A stretch of 64,000 bases of DNA from Anabaena catenula FACHB-362 (GCF_014698735.1 NZ_JACJTQ010000002.1:124001-188000); one strand, 5' to 3'; positions 16,576 through 26,538 are shown, counted from the first letter of the stretch. Notes: generated from the sequence alone by a model not told the origin. Numbers and translations are program-made.

Positions 16576-18804
16576 CTAAAAAATTGATTGAGGATTTAGT
16601 TTTTCTTCTGGTAGCGGTTCTGAGAGCCATCCTAACTGTATGGGGAGGTTGTAAAGTCTTCCCGGTGCCAATCTCCGCCAATAATGGCGCATCCCAGGAA
16701 CAATCACTTTGACTACATTTAAATTGATATCGGGACGAGTTTGATCCAGCACAAACATAGACATTCCCTTATTTTCTACAATTTTTTGGCAAGCTAAAAC
16801 ATCATCGAGTAAATCTTCATGACCAAACTGATGATAGTCAGAGGAAATTTTTTCAGGTAAGTGAGGATGGGGAAAAAGATAGAGACTATCTTCAATAGTG
16901 GTTTGCTCCGATTTATGATTGTTTGGGTCAGAGTTTGCCTCCCTTGCGGCTAAAACCGAGGGAAGTGCTTGATTAACTTCAGTTAAGGCTCTGGTAATTG
17001 CTATTTTGGCATCGAAATGCGCTCCAAAACCAAACAATCGTTGGCTAACTTTTTGATCGAAAGTGCTAGAAATAGCGACAAAAGTGGGAATGCCAAAATC
17101 GCTGGTAACATCAAGAACCCAAATCAGGCGTTCAATTGTGCGGTAATATTCTTGTAATCCCCGAATGTATGGGTCATCAAAACTTGCTAAATTTACACCA
17201 GGTCGTTGCAAGCGATTATACCACCACAAACAAACGCTATCCCGCTCTACCAATTCCATAAAACCTTGCAGAATAGCTTCTTCCATATTATTGCCGGCGG
17301 CGGCTCCGTTGGAGTCTGCCCAACAATCGGGACTTTGAGAGCGAGGATAACCGTAATAGCAATAAGCTGTAGGTAAATATTTAAAGGTTTGATCCGTTAA
17401 AGACCAAATGGGAGTCCAATCAATTATTCGAGAGGTATCGAAGGGTTCTGGTATTTTTTGATGGGGGAGACAATTGGCATTCCAAAGATGTCGATTTTCA
17501 TATTGTTTGGAACTAAAATTTAGGCAGGTATGGGGATGAATAGCTGTCTCACCTAAGTCTTGATAAGTGGCGCGAATGCAAATTTCATCGCCCTGAAATG
17601 TTCCAGAATAACGTTCTATTGCTTCGCACAAACCGCTGGCTTTGGCTTGGTTTACGGTTTTACCTTTACCACCGCTGCGACCCCTGACTGTTTGGCGCAG
17701 AAAATAAAGGTCGTCGAACATGAGACCAAAGTTGTGTCCGGCTACATAGGTGTGATTCCAGCGGTGGGTGGGGTGAGAAAGGCGATTGAGATTTCGCACT
17801 ACTCCGGTAATGGGACTAATGTGATGTTCGTATTTTGCTAAGGTTTCTTCTGGGGTGAGGCTGCGATAGCCGCCATCTTCGACAAAGGCTTTGGGACGAC
17901 TTTGTAAATTGATGGGGATGGGAGAGCGAGTAGGAGCGTATAATTCGAGTTGGCCACAACTGCGACATTGGGGACGCTGAACTAACTGATGGGAAACCAT
18001 TTCTAGCGATCGCAGATTTAGGGTTATAACCCGACTTTCTAAGGGTTGATTTTCTTCCTGTGCAACCCATTTCGCCACTTCTGTAGCCGCTAAACCAAAG
18101 GCAGTTTGCAGAGTAGAAGGTAACGCAGCTTTAGAAGTCGGGAAAGAAGCGGCTTTTCCTTTTCTTTGGTGGATAAACGCATCTACAGGACGATTGCCTC
18201 TTAATCGCTGCGCTAAACATTCCCAACAACCTGTTCTTCCAGGATGGAAAATCGGACCAATCCACAGCACAGTTCCCACTGGTTTAATTAACATCCAAGG
18301 TTGCTGTAATTGGAGTGCTTTTGCATTAAAAATAGCCAGTTCATCCCGCAGATAATTATCTGTTAAAACAACCTGATATTTTCCCTGCTGATTTACTTGA
18401 AGATTCAATGATTCTAAACTCGATATAAATAAGTGAGTGGGAATATTACCAAAGGTTGTTACCCCTACTTCATCTGTTGGTTGCAAATAAGATACTTGCT
18501 GATTATTTATAGGCAAGCTATCCCAAAAAGCACCTGCTTCAGGAGATAAATTGCTATCGTTTTCAACAATATAACCCTGCTGTTCTAATCGCATCAAAGC
18601 ATAGTAAACTTCCGGCGCAGATACTCTATCTGCCAGTAAATTCACTAACTCTTCTACTGTGTGAGAACCATCCAGCAAAGGAGCTAATTTTTGATATATT
18701 TGTCCGGTCAAAAATATAGGATCTTGCTCCCACAGTAAAAAGACACCTTCTGGTTCTACTACTTCTATATGAAAGCAATGCTTAAATCTTGGTTGAAGAA
18801 TCAT
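16576..18804 (-). CDS. RRE/E1-like/YcaO cyclodehydratase fusion
   Basis: The 742-residue protein combines the parts of a TOMM cyclodehydratase. Residues ~10-90 form a PqqD/RRE-like winged helix (DPIFLTGQIYQKLAPLLDGS), the leader-binding region. Residues ~95-290 are a degenerate E1-like part with two zinc CxxC pairs (CWECLAQ ~190, CRSCGQLELY ~280). Residues ~335-725 are YcaO, with ATP-site motifs GGKGKTVNQAKASGLCEAIE and ERYSG, then DSNGAAAGNNMEEAILQGF and ELVERDS. It should bind the leader peptide and cyclise Cys, Ser or Thr by ATP-dependent backbone activation. It is followed by the SagB-type oxidase gene. Confidence 0.93.
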   Translation of the reverse strand: MILQPRFKHCFHIEVVEPEGVFLLWEQDPIFLTGQIYQKLAPLLDGSHTVEELVNLLADRVSAPEVYYALMRLEQQGYIVENDSNLSPEAGAFWDSLPINNQQVSYLQPTDEVGVTTFGNIPTHLFISSLESLNLQVNQQGKYQVVLTDNYLRDELAIFNAKALQLQQPWMLIKPVGTVLWIGPIFHPGRTGCWECLAQRLRGNRPVDAFIHQRKGKAASFPTSKAALPSTLQTAFGLAATEVAKWVAQEENQPLESRVITLNLRSLEMVSHQLVQRPQCRSCGQLELYAPTRSPIPINLQSRPKAFVEDGGYRSLTPEETLAKYEHHISPITGVVRNLNRLSHPTHRWNHTYVAGHNFGLMFDDLYFLRQTVRGRSGGKGKTVNQAKASGLCEAIERYSGTFQGDEICIRATYQDLGETAIHPHTCLNFSSKQYENRHLWNANCLPHQKIPEPFDTSRIIDWTPIWSLTDQTFKYLPTAYCYYGYPRSQSPDCWADSNGAAAGNNMEEAILQGFMELVERDSVCLWWYNRLQRPGVNLASFDDPYIRGLQEYYRTIERLIWVLDVTSDFGIPTFVAISSTFDQKVSQRLFGFGAHFDAKIAITRALTEVNQALPSVLAAREANSDPNNHKSEQTTIEDSLYLFPHPHLPEKISSDYHQFGHEDLLDDVLACQKIVENKGMSMFVLDQTRPDINLNVVKVIVPGMRHYWRRLAPGRLYNLPIQLGWLSEPLPEEKLNPQSIF

Positions 18805-18811
18805 GACCGTT

Positions 18812-18880
18812 ATTAGGACTTACGCACTGTACAAATTAATCATGGTATGATTTCACGAAAATAGGTCGTTTCCGGCTTTT
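18812..18880. repeat. Dispersed repeat with GACTTACGCACT end
   Basis: The sequence starting TTAGGACTTACGCACTGTAC and running to TTTCCGGCTTTT recurs with substitutions at about 47836-47900. The start shares the GGACTTACGCA motif with the ends of a separate element at 47619-47714. It lies just upstream of the YcaO fusion start. Confidence 0.65.
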
Positions 18881-18929
18881 ATCTGCAATTATTTTGATTG
18901 TAAATAGACCAGTATTGTAGGGGTAAAGC

Positions 18930-19239
18930 GCAATGCTCATTGGTGTCAACTTAACGAAAAACCCCCATCCAGCAAGGAACTCAAGTTCCTTGGTAATAGC
19001 AAAAGTAATCTTTAGATTACTAAACTCAATAATCCGGGGTAAATCGTGCAATGATCAGCCTCAAATGGAGTAAAATCGTTCCCCAATAGGTAGTCAGCCC
19101 CCATTTATTGAGCGGATACGAAAATTTGTTAGTCCGTTTTAACGGACTTGAGCTATGAGACAGGGAATTTATTCCCTGACGGTTGTGGAAGGCAACAGAT
19201 AAGCCATTTTTAACTTAAGTTAACACCAATGAGCATTGC
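18930..19239. repeat. 310 bp element with 25 bp inverted ends and four internal hairpins
   Basis: GCAATGCTCATTGGTGTCAA at 18930 and onwards is matched in inverse at 19215-19239 (24 of 25 bases pair). Inside are four short perfect inverted repeats: 18973-18992, 19004-19021, 19131-19148 and 19161-19178, each with 8-9 bp arms and a two-base centre. There is no transposase and no obvious target duplication. It separates the YcaO fusion gene from its precursor genes. The rest of the 18805-19398 gap shows no gene. Confidence 0.75.
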
Positions 19240-19398
19240 CCTCAAATTTGGGAGAGAAGAATCATACTCCCTCCCAACTATGGGGGCAATTCAATTGCGT
19301 AGATATTGCCAAGAAACTAAATACAATCTCAGTGGAACTTTAGCCTTTTGGCGAAGGTATTGGATGTAAAAAAACCGTTTTTTAACTTTCGCTAACTA

Positions 19399-19791
19399 TT
19401 AGCAGCAGAGGGGTATTCTATCAGGAGGAATTGCCAAGAGATTACCGCTAGTAAAAGCTGTAAGTTGCTCTTCTGAAATATCCGCAGGCTTAGGAGATAG
19501 GGGAATCCTCCACACTACATCATTTGATAAACCAGGTGTTGAGCCAACACTCCAGTTGTGATTAAGTTGATCAATTTGTACCCGGACACCAGCAGGAATT
19601 TGAATTCCTTCAACTTCTAAGGTTCCTCTGGGATCAGCTAGCAATCTTTCCTTAAATTCAGCATCTAACCATGCTTTCGCAATTAATATAGAAACACGAT
19701 CTCCAATCTCTTTCCACCCTTCTTGTAACAGGCTAGCTTGTTGTTGCTCGGTTGAGAGTCCAATATTTTCCAGTTCTGCTTGGTAGACCAT
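19399..19791 (-). CDS. NHLP-family RiPP precursor ending in Cys-Cys (precursor 1)
   Basis: The 130-residue protein has a nitrile-hydratase-alpha-like leader: GWKEIGDRVSILIAKAWLD, EFKERLLADPRGTLE, GIQIPAGVRVQID and NWSVGS, then PKPADISEEQL. The C-terminus RIPLCC is the likely core; the final two cysteines are the obvious substrates for the adjacent YcaO and SagB-type enzymes. There is no classical GG cleavage site, so the leader/core border is uncertain. AGAGAG lies upstream of the ATG. A paralogue lies 116 bp upstream in the same orientation. Confidence 0.88.
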   Translation of the reverse strand: MVYQAELENIGLSTEQQQASLLQEGWKEIGDRVSILIAKAWLDAEFKERLLADPRGTLEVEGIQIPAGVRVQIDQLNHNWSVGSTPGLSNDVVWRIPLSPKPADISEEQLTAFTSGNLLAIPPDRIPLCC

Positions 19792-19907
19792 GTTATTTCT
19801 CTCTTACTGACGCTATATGGTTTTTGTGCTTACAGGGTAGGATTTAATCCATACCTGTCGGTTCACTTAAAATTCATCGGTTTTGCTCTCTACATCACGG
19901 GCGATGT

Positions 19908-20234
19908 TTAGCAGCAGGCGGGTATCATTCCCACAAGTTCTGTAGTAAAGTTGTCTTTCGTCCAAGCCGATAGCTCCTCCTCTGAAATATTTGCCGGTTT
20001 TGGTGGTACGGGAATATGCCAAACTACATAACCTGCTTCCGAACCAACACTCCAGTTATATGAGGATTGATCAATAATCACCTCCACACCTTCAGGGATT
20101 TCGATCCCTTCGCGTTGCAGCATTTTTCTGGGGTGATTAATTAGTTTTTCCTTAAACTCAGAGTCTAGCCATGCTTTGGCAATGATTTGAGAAACTTGCT
20201 GGCCGATTTGCTGCCATCCTGGTTGTAGTACCAT
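19908..20234 (-). CDS. NHLP-family RiPP precursor ending in Cys-Cys (precursor 2)
   Basis: From the ATG at 20234 the protein has 108 residues. An upstream in-frame ATG at 20285 exists, but the 20234 start has AGAAGG at good distance and aligns with the paralogue. The leader has GWQQIGQQVSQIIAKAWLDS, EFKEKLINHPRKML, GIEIPEGVEVIID, NWSVGS and PKPANISEEEL. The tail ELVGMIPACC again ends in Cys-Cys while the residues before it differ from precursor 1, which is the pattern expected for a conserved leader and a variable core. Confidence 0.88.
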   Translation of the reverse strand: MVLQPGWQQIGQQVSQIIAKAWLDSEFKEKLINHPRKMLQREGIEIPEGVEVIIDQSSYNWSVGSEAGYVVWHIPVPPKPANISEEELSAWTKDNFTTELVGMIPACC

Positions 20235-20285
20235 GTTGCCTTCTTGACTGTGTTTAATTAAATACTGTGTTAGATTGTACAGCAA

Positions 20286-20582
20286 AGCGCAATAACCAGC
20301 AATAGAATTTAGCTTTACCGTACTTTTGCTGGAAAACCCATAATTTAAGCCAAACTAAGTAGGTTGGCGTTAAAAATTGTCGTTGGGATCAGGCAGGGAG
20401 CAGGGAGCAGGGAGCAGGGGGAGAAAAGGTTTTAGCCTTGTTTACTTTTCTTTACACCGTTTTGTTTTATTGTGCTTACCTGACTTGAAAATAAGACCCC
20501 ACCCCTAACCCCTCCCCGCTTGCGAGGAGGGGAATCATAAGTTTTTTTATGTGTTCTGGTGTACGCAGTTCATGATGGCTAC
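20286..20582. other. Intergenic region with GGGAGCA heptamers and a C-rich repeat
   Basis: About 300 bp. A GGGAGCA heptamer run lies at about 20394-20420, and a C-rich dispersed sequence (CCCCACCCCTAACCCCTCCC with a CTTGCGAG hairpin) at about 20496-20535. It separates precursor 2 from the giant kinase gene upstream. No gene is visible. Confidence 0.55.
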
Positions 20583-23500
20583 TTATAACTGCTGACAGCG
20601 TTCTACATAAATTTGAGAAACTCGATCTCCTGGGTTACAGCGCAAACAATCTTTAAACCGTTCTGCTGCTTCTCTAAAAGAACAATTATTGTAGAGCAAT
20701 AAAGCTTCTTCAAAGATTAAGCGAGTCATTAACTTACCCTCTCGCAATTCCGGTGAGTCGGCATCAAAGACTTCAAAAATTGACACCATTTGTGATTTCC
20801 CTTTAACTTTCACTCTGTCAATCAGGCGAATATGATATTGATTAGCATCTTCCAACCGGGAAAAAGTATGGTGACTAATTAACAGTGATACCCCATAATT
20901 TTTAGTCAATCCTTCAATACGGGAAGCTAAATTAACAGCATCACTAATCACAGTCCCATCCATGCGGTTTTGTCCACCGACCGTACCTAACATCAAAGAA
21001 CCTGTATTGATGCCAATCCCAATTTTAATGGCTGGATACCCCACACTTTGTCGATTTTGATTATATTCAACTACCCTTAACAACATATCAATAGCCGCTT
21101 TTACCGCATCATCAGCACTGCGACTAAACAATGCCATAATTGCATCACCAATGTATTTATCAATAAAACCTTGATTCTCGATAATGGCAGGTTCCATGCA
21201 ACTTAGATAGGAGTTAATAAATTTAAAATTATCTTCCGGGGTCATAGTTTCTGATATACTTGTGAAGTCGCGAATATCGGAAAATAATACTGACATTTCC
21301 TGCTGTATGTTGTCGCCTAATTTGACATCAACAATGCTTTCTTTTTCCAACAATTGCAGAAACTGACGTGGCACAAAGTGGGAAAAAGCTTGGTTAAGTT
21401 GAAAAAGTTCATTAGTAAATCTTTCTCGTTCTGCTTCGGCTTTTTTGCGTTCTGTAATATCTTGAAAAGCGATAATAGCATAAGCAATATTGCCTTGCTC
21501 ATCAAATATTGGTGTTCCCCAAACTTCTATGGGAATAACTTTGTCTACTTGGCAGATTTCCATATCATCAACAGTCGTCGTTTCCCCTTTTAATGCCTGC
21601 ATTAAAGCATCCCGTTGTCTCAGGTTTCTTCCTAGATAAACTTGATAAAGTTCTGCCAATTGTTCATTATAAGTATGGGTAACTATTTCTTGACCAAGAA
21701 TTTGCTGTGCGGTACGATTGGCGTAGTAAGGTTTACCGTTTCCATCTACCACAAATACACCCACTGACACGGCTTCTAGGAATTGAGCTAACCGTCGCTC
21801 ACTTTCTTTGACTTCTGAATAAAGTTTGGCATTTTCAATTGAGATAGCGGTTTGAGAAAATAAAATTTTTAATACTTCCAATCTATCAGTTGTAAATGCA
21901 CCTGTGGTTAAATTATTTTCTAAATAAAGAATGCCAACTAATTTCCCTTGATTGATAATAGGAGAACATAGTACTGATTTAGGTTGATGTTGGATAATAT
22001 AGGGATCAGCAGCAAAAGTTTTTTGGGTAGTAGCATCATCGAATACGAGGGTTTCTGATGTACGTGAGACATAATTGATTAAACTAACTGGAATTTCTGA
22101 ACTAGATTCAACTGGAATTGACTTTAATAAAGAGGTTACGCACAATATTTCTAAGTTGGTAGTCCCACTAAATCCAGTGGCTTCTATTACCAAATTGCCT
22201 GTTTTTTGTAAGATAAAAACGCATTTTTGCGCTCCGGCATTTTTAATCGCCGCTTGCATCAAAGTTGAAAGTAATTGCTCTAAGATTATTTCTCCAGAAA
22301 GAGCTTGAGAAGCTTCAATTACTGTAGCTAAGTCTAAAACTACTGAACTACTTGTGCTAGTAGAACAAAGAGTTCCTTTTGTCATCTGAGCGAGAGTATC
22401 GCTAGTATTTATGTTAGTGTCCCGGTTAAATATGGGGATGAGTAATTGAGGATAACGTTTTTCTAAATCCTTCAATTTGGCTTTTGCCCCCCAACGAGCA
22501 TAAGCGTAGTAAGCATTAATTAAATAAGTTTGAGCAATTGGTTGGTAGCCCCAAGCAAGATAAAATTTGGCTGCTAATTCCTGAGCTAAGGCTTCTTCAT
22601 TGATATACTCATATTTTCGAGATTCAGCAATAGCACGTTCGTAATATTCCATTGCTTTGACATTTTGACCAAAAATTCGATATCGCTCTGCTTCTACTAG
22701 ATAAAATTTATGCAGATAATTCATTGGAGCCAGTTTTGCCCATTTCTGCATTTTTTTCTGGTTAGCTTGCACTTGAGCGATAAGTTGTTTTTGTTTTGAT
22801 TTTGAAGTGTCTGGATAGATTGCTAGTCGAGACAAAGAATCGTAAAAATAAAATAGAGGAACAAATGGCGAACCTACGACGGATTCTAAATTATTTTTGG
22901 CTTTTTCTGCATTTTCAATTGCTTGTACATAATCAGCAAACAAATAGCAGAGGATAAGTTTATTGAAATATAAATTATAAGTAGCAGTTTGGTCATTTGC
23001 GGACAGATGAACTGGCAACATTATCTGTTCGTCATACACTTCACCGCTTAGAATACAGGGATTTTCCGAACTCCCAATTAAGTTTAAAACTGCTTGATGA
23101 TAAATTTGATTGTAATTAAGGGCAGTTGTTTGTTTGAGTTTATTTATAGCATCGTTGTAAGCCTCCATTTCTTTGGCAACTTCATCTAGTCTTTTCCCAA
23201 TGGCATATAACCGAAAGCAGTATTGGTGAGCAGAATAGGCAGCAAATTCTAAATCTCCAGTTTCTAGCCCGTTAAAGTAAGCATCTAATAAAGGTTTTAC
23301 TCCTTCTTTGGCGTGATCTTTCCAATGAAAGATAAAGTTATAAACATGAAATAAGGTTTGGGTTTTGGCTTCTTTAGCATTTAAACTTTCTAACAAACTT
23401 AGAGCTAGTTGTCCAAATTGATAGCCAGTGTCAATATCTCCGACAATGCCACAAAGTATCAATCCGTAAGTAGCGTAAACAACTACAGAACCAGAAGTAT

Positions 23501-26363
23501 TGCCGTATTTAACTGATAGTTTGAGTAGTTTAAATATAATCAACGGATATAATTGAGGAGTGCTGAAATAAATAGCAGATTGGACGCTTAATAGAACTTG
23601 CATTGCTGCCAACTTCAATGGCTCGCTCATCAGTGGCAAGTTAATTAACTCGGCTGGTTTTTTCCTAGCTAAAGTTAACTTTGTTCCCAACATTCCCAGC
23701 AAAATGTTTAAATTACCTGGCTTTTCTGGAAAGCTAATTCCTAATAATTTCACCACCGATAAAGCTGTCTGCACTGCTTTTAACAGTTGGTTTTGTACTG
23801 TATAAGCTTGAATTTTGATTTCATAAATTTTTACTTTGTCTAGAAGTGATTTGGCTTGCTGTATCACCACCTCAGATAATTTTTCTATCTGCTCAAAATC
23901 AGTGCCGAGATAAGCTGCTTCTGCGGCTTTTTCATATAATGCTAATGTTAGGTTATACTGATTAACCCAACTATCTGGGGCTAAAAGTTCTATTCCTACA
24001 TTTAAGTATTTGGCAGCAGCAGTATAAGCAGTAGCAGCTAATGCTTTAGTTCCAGCAATTAAATTTAATTGAGCTAGTTCATCTCGTTCAGCTTGATGAT
24101 CAAGAAGATTTATGCCAATATTCAACTGATTGACAATTTCAAAAATCTTTTCTTCTCGTGCTTCTAGAGAAATATTTCTCAAAAGAAGTTGTCCAATTTT
24201 TAGGTGTGTAGACTGTTTTTGGCTTTCTGGAATTAGGAAATAAGCTGCTTGCTGCACTCGATCATGCAGAAATTTGTAATAAATTATTATTTGTTCTCGA
24301 TTATTTGTGATTGTGTTTTGATTACTGAATGATGGATCTTGTTGAAATAATTTATAAGTTTCACTTTGAGGTAAAATTAAACCTTCTTGTAACCCCAACC
24401 ACAAATCTGCTGCTGTTTCTGCCTGAGATTTTTCATAAACAATCGCTAGAGTATCCAAGTCAAATTGATTGCCAATACAAGCAGCCAGTTTTAATACTTT
24501 TTTAGTCTTGTCTGATAATTTTTGCAATTGGGTAGCCATAAATTCAACTACATCATTGCTGGCTGCTAAGGACTTGACTTGGGTAATATCACACTGCCAG
24601 AATCGGGAATTAAAATCAAAAGAAATTATGCCGTCTTGATGTAGAGATTTAAGAAATTGATTAGCAAAAAATGGGTTGCCTTGGGTTTTCTGGTGCACCA
24701 ATTCAGTTAAAGGCAAGGCTGTTGCTGAAGGACAATTTAAAGTATCAGAAACCAAGCGGTTGAGGTCATGCACATTTAATGGTGCTAAGGTGATGTGATT
24801 AACTATGGCTTGATTTTTCTGGATTTCATCTAATGTTAATATTAGGGGATGAGTTAGATGAACTTCATTGTCACGATAGGCTCCTATTATTAATAAACAA
24901 CTGAGTTCTCCCTCTGTCATTAATAGCTGAATTAATTTTAATGAGGCAGAATCAGCCCATTGTAAGTCATCTAAGAAGATAACTAGGGGATGTTCTTTAC
25001 TGGCAAATACTTGAATAAATTTTTCAAATAATATATTGAAACGGTTTTGGGCAGCGGTGGGGGTAAGTTCTGGGACTTCTGGTTGTTTGCCGATAATTCG
25101 TTCTAGTTCGGGAATAACATCAATAATTACCTGTCCGTTTTCTCCTAATGCTGACAATATTTTGGCATTCCATGAGGCTAGAGATCCGACACTTTCTGTG
25201 AGTAAATGCCGCATTAAATGCTGGAATGCTTGCACTAAGGCAGAAAAAGGAATATTGCGCTTAAACTGGTCAAATTTACCGGAAATAAAGTAACCACGTT
25301 GGCGGATAATGGGTTTGTGAACTTCATTAACTACGGCTGTTTTACCAATTCCAGAAAAGCCTGCCACCATCATCATTTCGATGGTTCCCTGACTGATGCG
25401 ATCAAACGCTGCTAACAAGGTAAAAACTTCTGTTTCCCTACCGTAGAGTTTTTCGGGAATAAAAAATCGGTCGGAAATGTCTCTTTGTCCTAAAATAAAT
25501 GGGGTAATTTCGCTGTTAGTTTGCCATTTTTGTAAACAGTTTTCTAAGTCATATCGGAGTCCAAATGCACTTTGATACCTTTCTTCAGGGGTTTTCGCCA
25601 TCAATTTAATGATGATGTCGTTAACTATCTGAGGAATAGCTGGATTAACCTCAATGGGGGGAATAGGTTTCTTAGCAATATGGCTGTAAACTAACTCCAT
25701 AGGATCATTTGACTGGAAGGGAAGTCTGTTGGTTAGTAGTTCGTAAAATGTCACTCCTAGGGAATATAAATCGGTGCGATAATCAATACCTCGGTTCATT
25801 CGTCCCGTCTGTTCTGGGGACATATAAGCTAGGGTTCCTTCTAGCACGTTAGGATTTTGAATTTCCTGATTTTCTCTTGGTAAAAGAGAGGAGATGCTGA
25901 AGTCTATGAGTTTTACTTGTTTAGTTTGGGGATTAATTAAAATATTGTGGGGCTTGATATCTTTATGAATGATATGGTGATGATAAAGTCCTGCTAAAAT
26001 TTCGGAGATGGCAATAGCTATATTCAGAAATTCTTCTAAATCGAGGTTTTTGGAGTTGTTGTAATCTTTGAGGGAGATATCGCCAAAGTCCTCCATTATT
26101 AGTGCAAAACCATTACGGTAGTTTTCTAGGCTAATGGGGGAGATAATTCCAGGTAGGTTGAGATTTTTGGCAATGATGTATTGATTGCGGAACTGCAAGA
26201 GTTCGGAAAAAGTGGGATACTCGCTTTTGTGCAGTTTGATGACAATGGATTTTTGGTCTGATTCTTTAATTCCCCGATAAACTAGGGTTCTGGAGCCATC
26301 ATAGATTTTTTCGTTTACCCGATAGCCTGGAAGTGTGATCATCAATTTTGTCATCTCTGTCAT
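20583..26363 (-). CDS. Multidomain Ser/Thr kinase, AAA-ATPase, GAF, PAS and class III nucleotide cyclase
   Basis: The 1926-residue protein has, in order: a Ser/Thr kinase (~15-280, HKDIKPHNILIN, LIDFSIS in place of DFG, and GTLAYMSPEQTGRMN); an AAA/STAND-type ATPase (~305-620, P-loop GFSGIGKT ~335, Walker B VIFLDDLQWADS); a long helical TPR-like region (~620-1330); a GAF domain (~1350-1510); a PAS domain (~1520-1645, ending in DITERKKAEAERE); and a class III cyclase (~1680-1870, FSDIRDFTSISE and IDKYIGDAIMALF). Cyanobacterial members more often end in a histidine kinase; here a cyclase takes that place. It is probably a cytosolic sensor producing cAMP. It lies upstream of and co-directional with the RiPP genes but is separated by ~350 bp. 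Confidence 0.93.
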   Translation of the reverse strand: MTEMTKLMITLPGYRVNEKIYDGSRTLVYRGIKESDQKSIVIKLHKSEYPTFSELLQFRNQYIIAKNLNLPGIISPISLENYRNGFALIMEDFGDISLKDYNNSKNLDLEEFLNIAIAISEILAGLYHHHIIHKDIKPHNILINPQTKQVKLIDFSISSLLPRENQEIQNPNVLEGTLAYMSPEQTGRMNRGIDYRTDLYSLGVTFYELLTNRLPFQSNDPMELVYSHIAKKPIPPIEVNPAIPQIVNDIIIKLMAKTPEERYQSAFGLRYDLENCLQKWQTNSEITPFILGQRDISDRFFIPEKLYGRETEVFTLLAAFDRISQGTIEMMMVAGFSGIGKTAVVNEVHKPIIRQRGYFISGKFDQFKRNIPFSALVQAFQHLMRHLLTESVGSLASWNAKILSALGENGQVIIDVIPELERIIGKQPEVPELTPTAAQNRFNILFEKFIQVFASKEHPLVIFLDDLQWADSASLKLIQLLMTEGELSCLLIIGAYRDNEVHLTHPLILTLDEIQKNQAIVNHITLAPLNVHDLNRLVSDTLNCPSATALPLTELVHQKTQGNPFFANQFLKSLHQDGIISFDFNSRFWQCDITQVKSLAASNDVVEFMATQLQKLSDKTKKVLKLAACIGNQFDLDTLAIVYEKSQAETAADLWLGLQEGLILPQSETYKLFQQDPSFSNQNTITNNREQIIIYYKFLHDRVQQAAYFLIPESQKQSTHLKIGQLLLRNISLEAREEKIFEIVNQLNIGINLLDHQAERDELAQLNLIAGTKALAATAYTAAAKYLNVGIELLAPDSWVNQYNLTLALYEKAAEAAYLGTDFEQIEKLSEVVIQQAKSLLDKVKIYEIKIQAYTVQNQLLKAVQTALSVVKLLGISFPEKPGNLNILLGMLGTKLTLARKKPAELINLPLMSEPLKLAAMQVLLSVQSAIYFSTPQLYPLIIFKLLKLSVKYGNTSGSVVVYATYGLILCGIVGDIDTGYQFGQLALSLLESLNAKEAKTQTLFHVYNFIFHWKDHAKEGVKPLLDAYFNGLETGDLEFAAYSAHQYCFRLYAIGKRLDEVAKEMEAYNDAINKLKQTTALNYNQIYHQAVLNLIGSSENPCILSGEVYDEQIMLPVHLSANDQTATYNLYFNKLILCYLFADYVQAIENAEKAKNNLESVVGSPFVPLFYFYDSLSRLAIYPDTSKSKQKQLIAQVQANQKKMQKWAKLAPMNYLHKFYLVEAERYRIFGQNVKAMEYYERAIAESRKYEYINEEALAQELAAKFYLAWGYQPIAQTYLINAYYAYARWGAKAKLKDLEKRYPQLLIPIFNRDTNINTSDTLAQMTKGTLCSTSTSSSVVLDLATVIEASQALSGEIILEQLLSTLMQAAIKNAGAQKCVFILQKTGNLVIEATGFSGTTNLEILCVTSLLKSIPVESSSEIPVSLINYVSRTSETLVFDDATTQKTFAADPYIIQHQPKSVLCSPIINQGKLVGILYLENNLTTGAFTTDRLEVLKILFSQTAISIENAKLYSEVKESERRLAQFLEAVSVGVFVVDGNGKPYYANRTAQQILGQEIVTHTYNEQLAELYQVYLGRNLRQRDALMQALKGETTTVDDMEICQVDKVIPIEVWGTPIFDEQGNIAYAIIAFQDITERKKAEAERERFTNELFQLNQAFSHFVPRQFLQLLEKESIVDVKLGDNIQQEMSVLFSDIRDFTSISETMTPEDNFKFINSYLSCMEPAIIENQGFIDKYIGDAIMALFSRSADDAVKAAIDMLLRVVEYNQNRQSVGYPAIKIGIGINTGSLMLGTVGGQNRMDGTVISDAVNLASRIEGLTKNYGVSLLISHHTFSRLEDANQYHIRLIDRVKVKGKSQMVSIFEVFDADSPELREGKLMTRLIFEEALLLYNNCSFREAAERFKDCLRCNPGDRVSQIYVERCQQL

Positions 26364-26538
26364 CTGCCTTCAGGACAATAATAACCGAATTGACACTCCC
26401 CTACTTAGAAGTCATATGGTCAGAAATTATCAGTTATTGCCCAAAACATATAAGACGTTTATCTACTTTGCTATGATCCGTATTATGGTGAGCTAATTGC
26501 CATTAAATTTGACTTCTCAAAACTTTTCAAACACCCTC

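Noticed and set aside
18836..19051. 71-residue open frame within the hairpin-rich element
   Set aside because: It spans two repeat elements including hairpin arms and has no protein-like conservation pattern.
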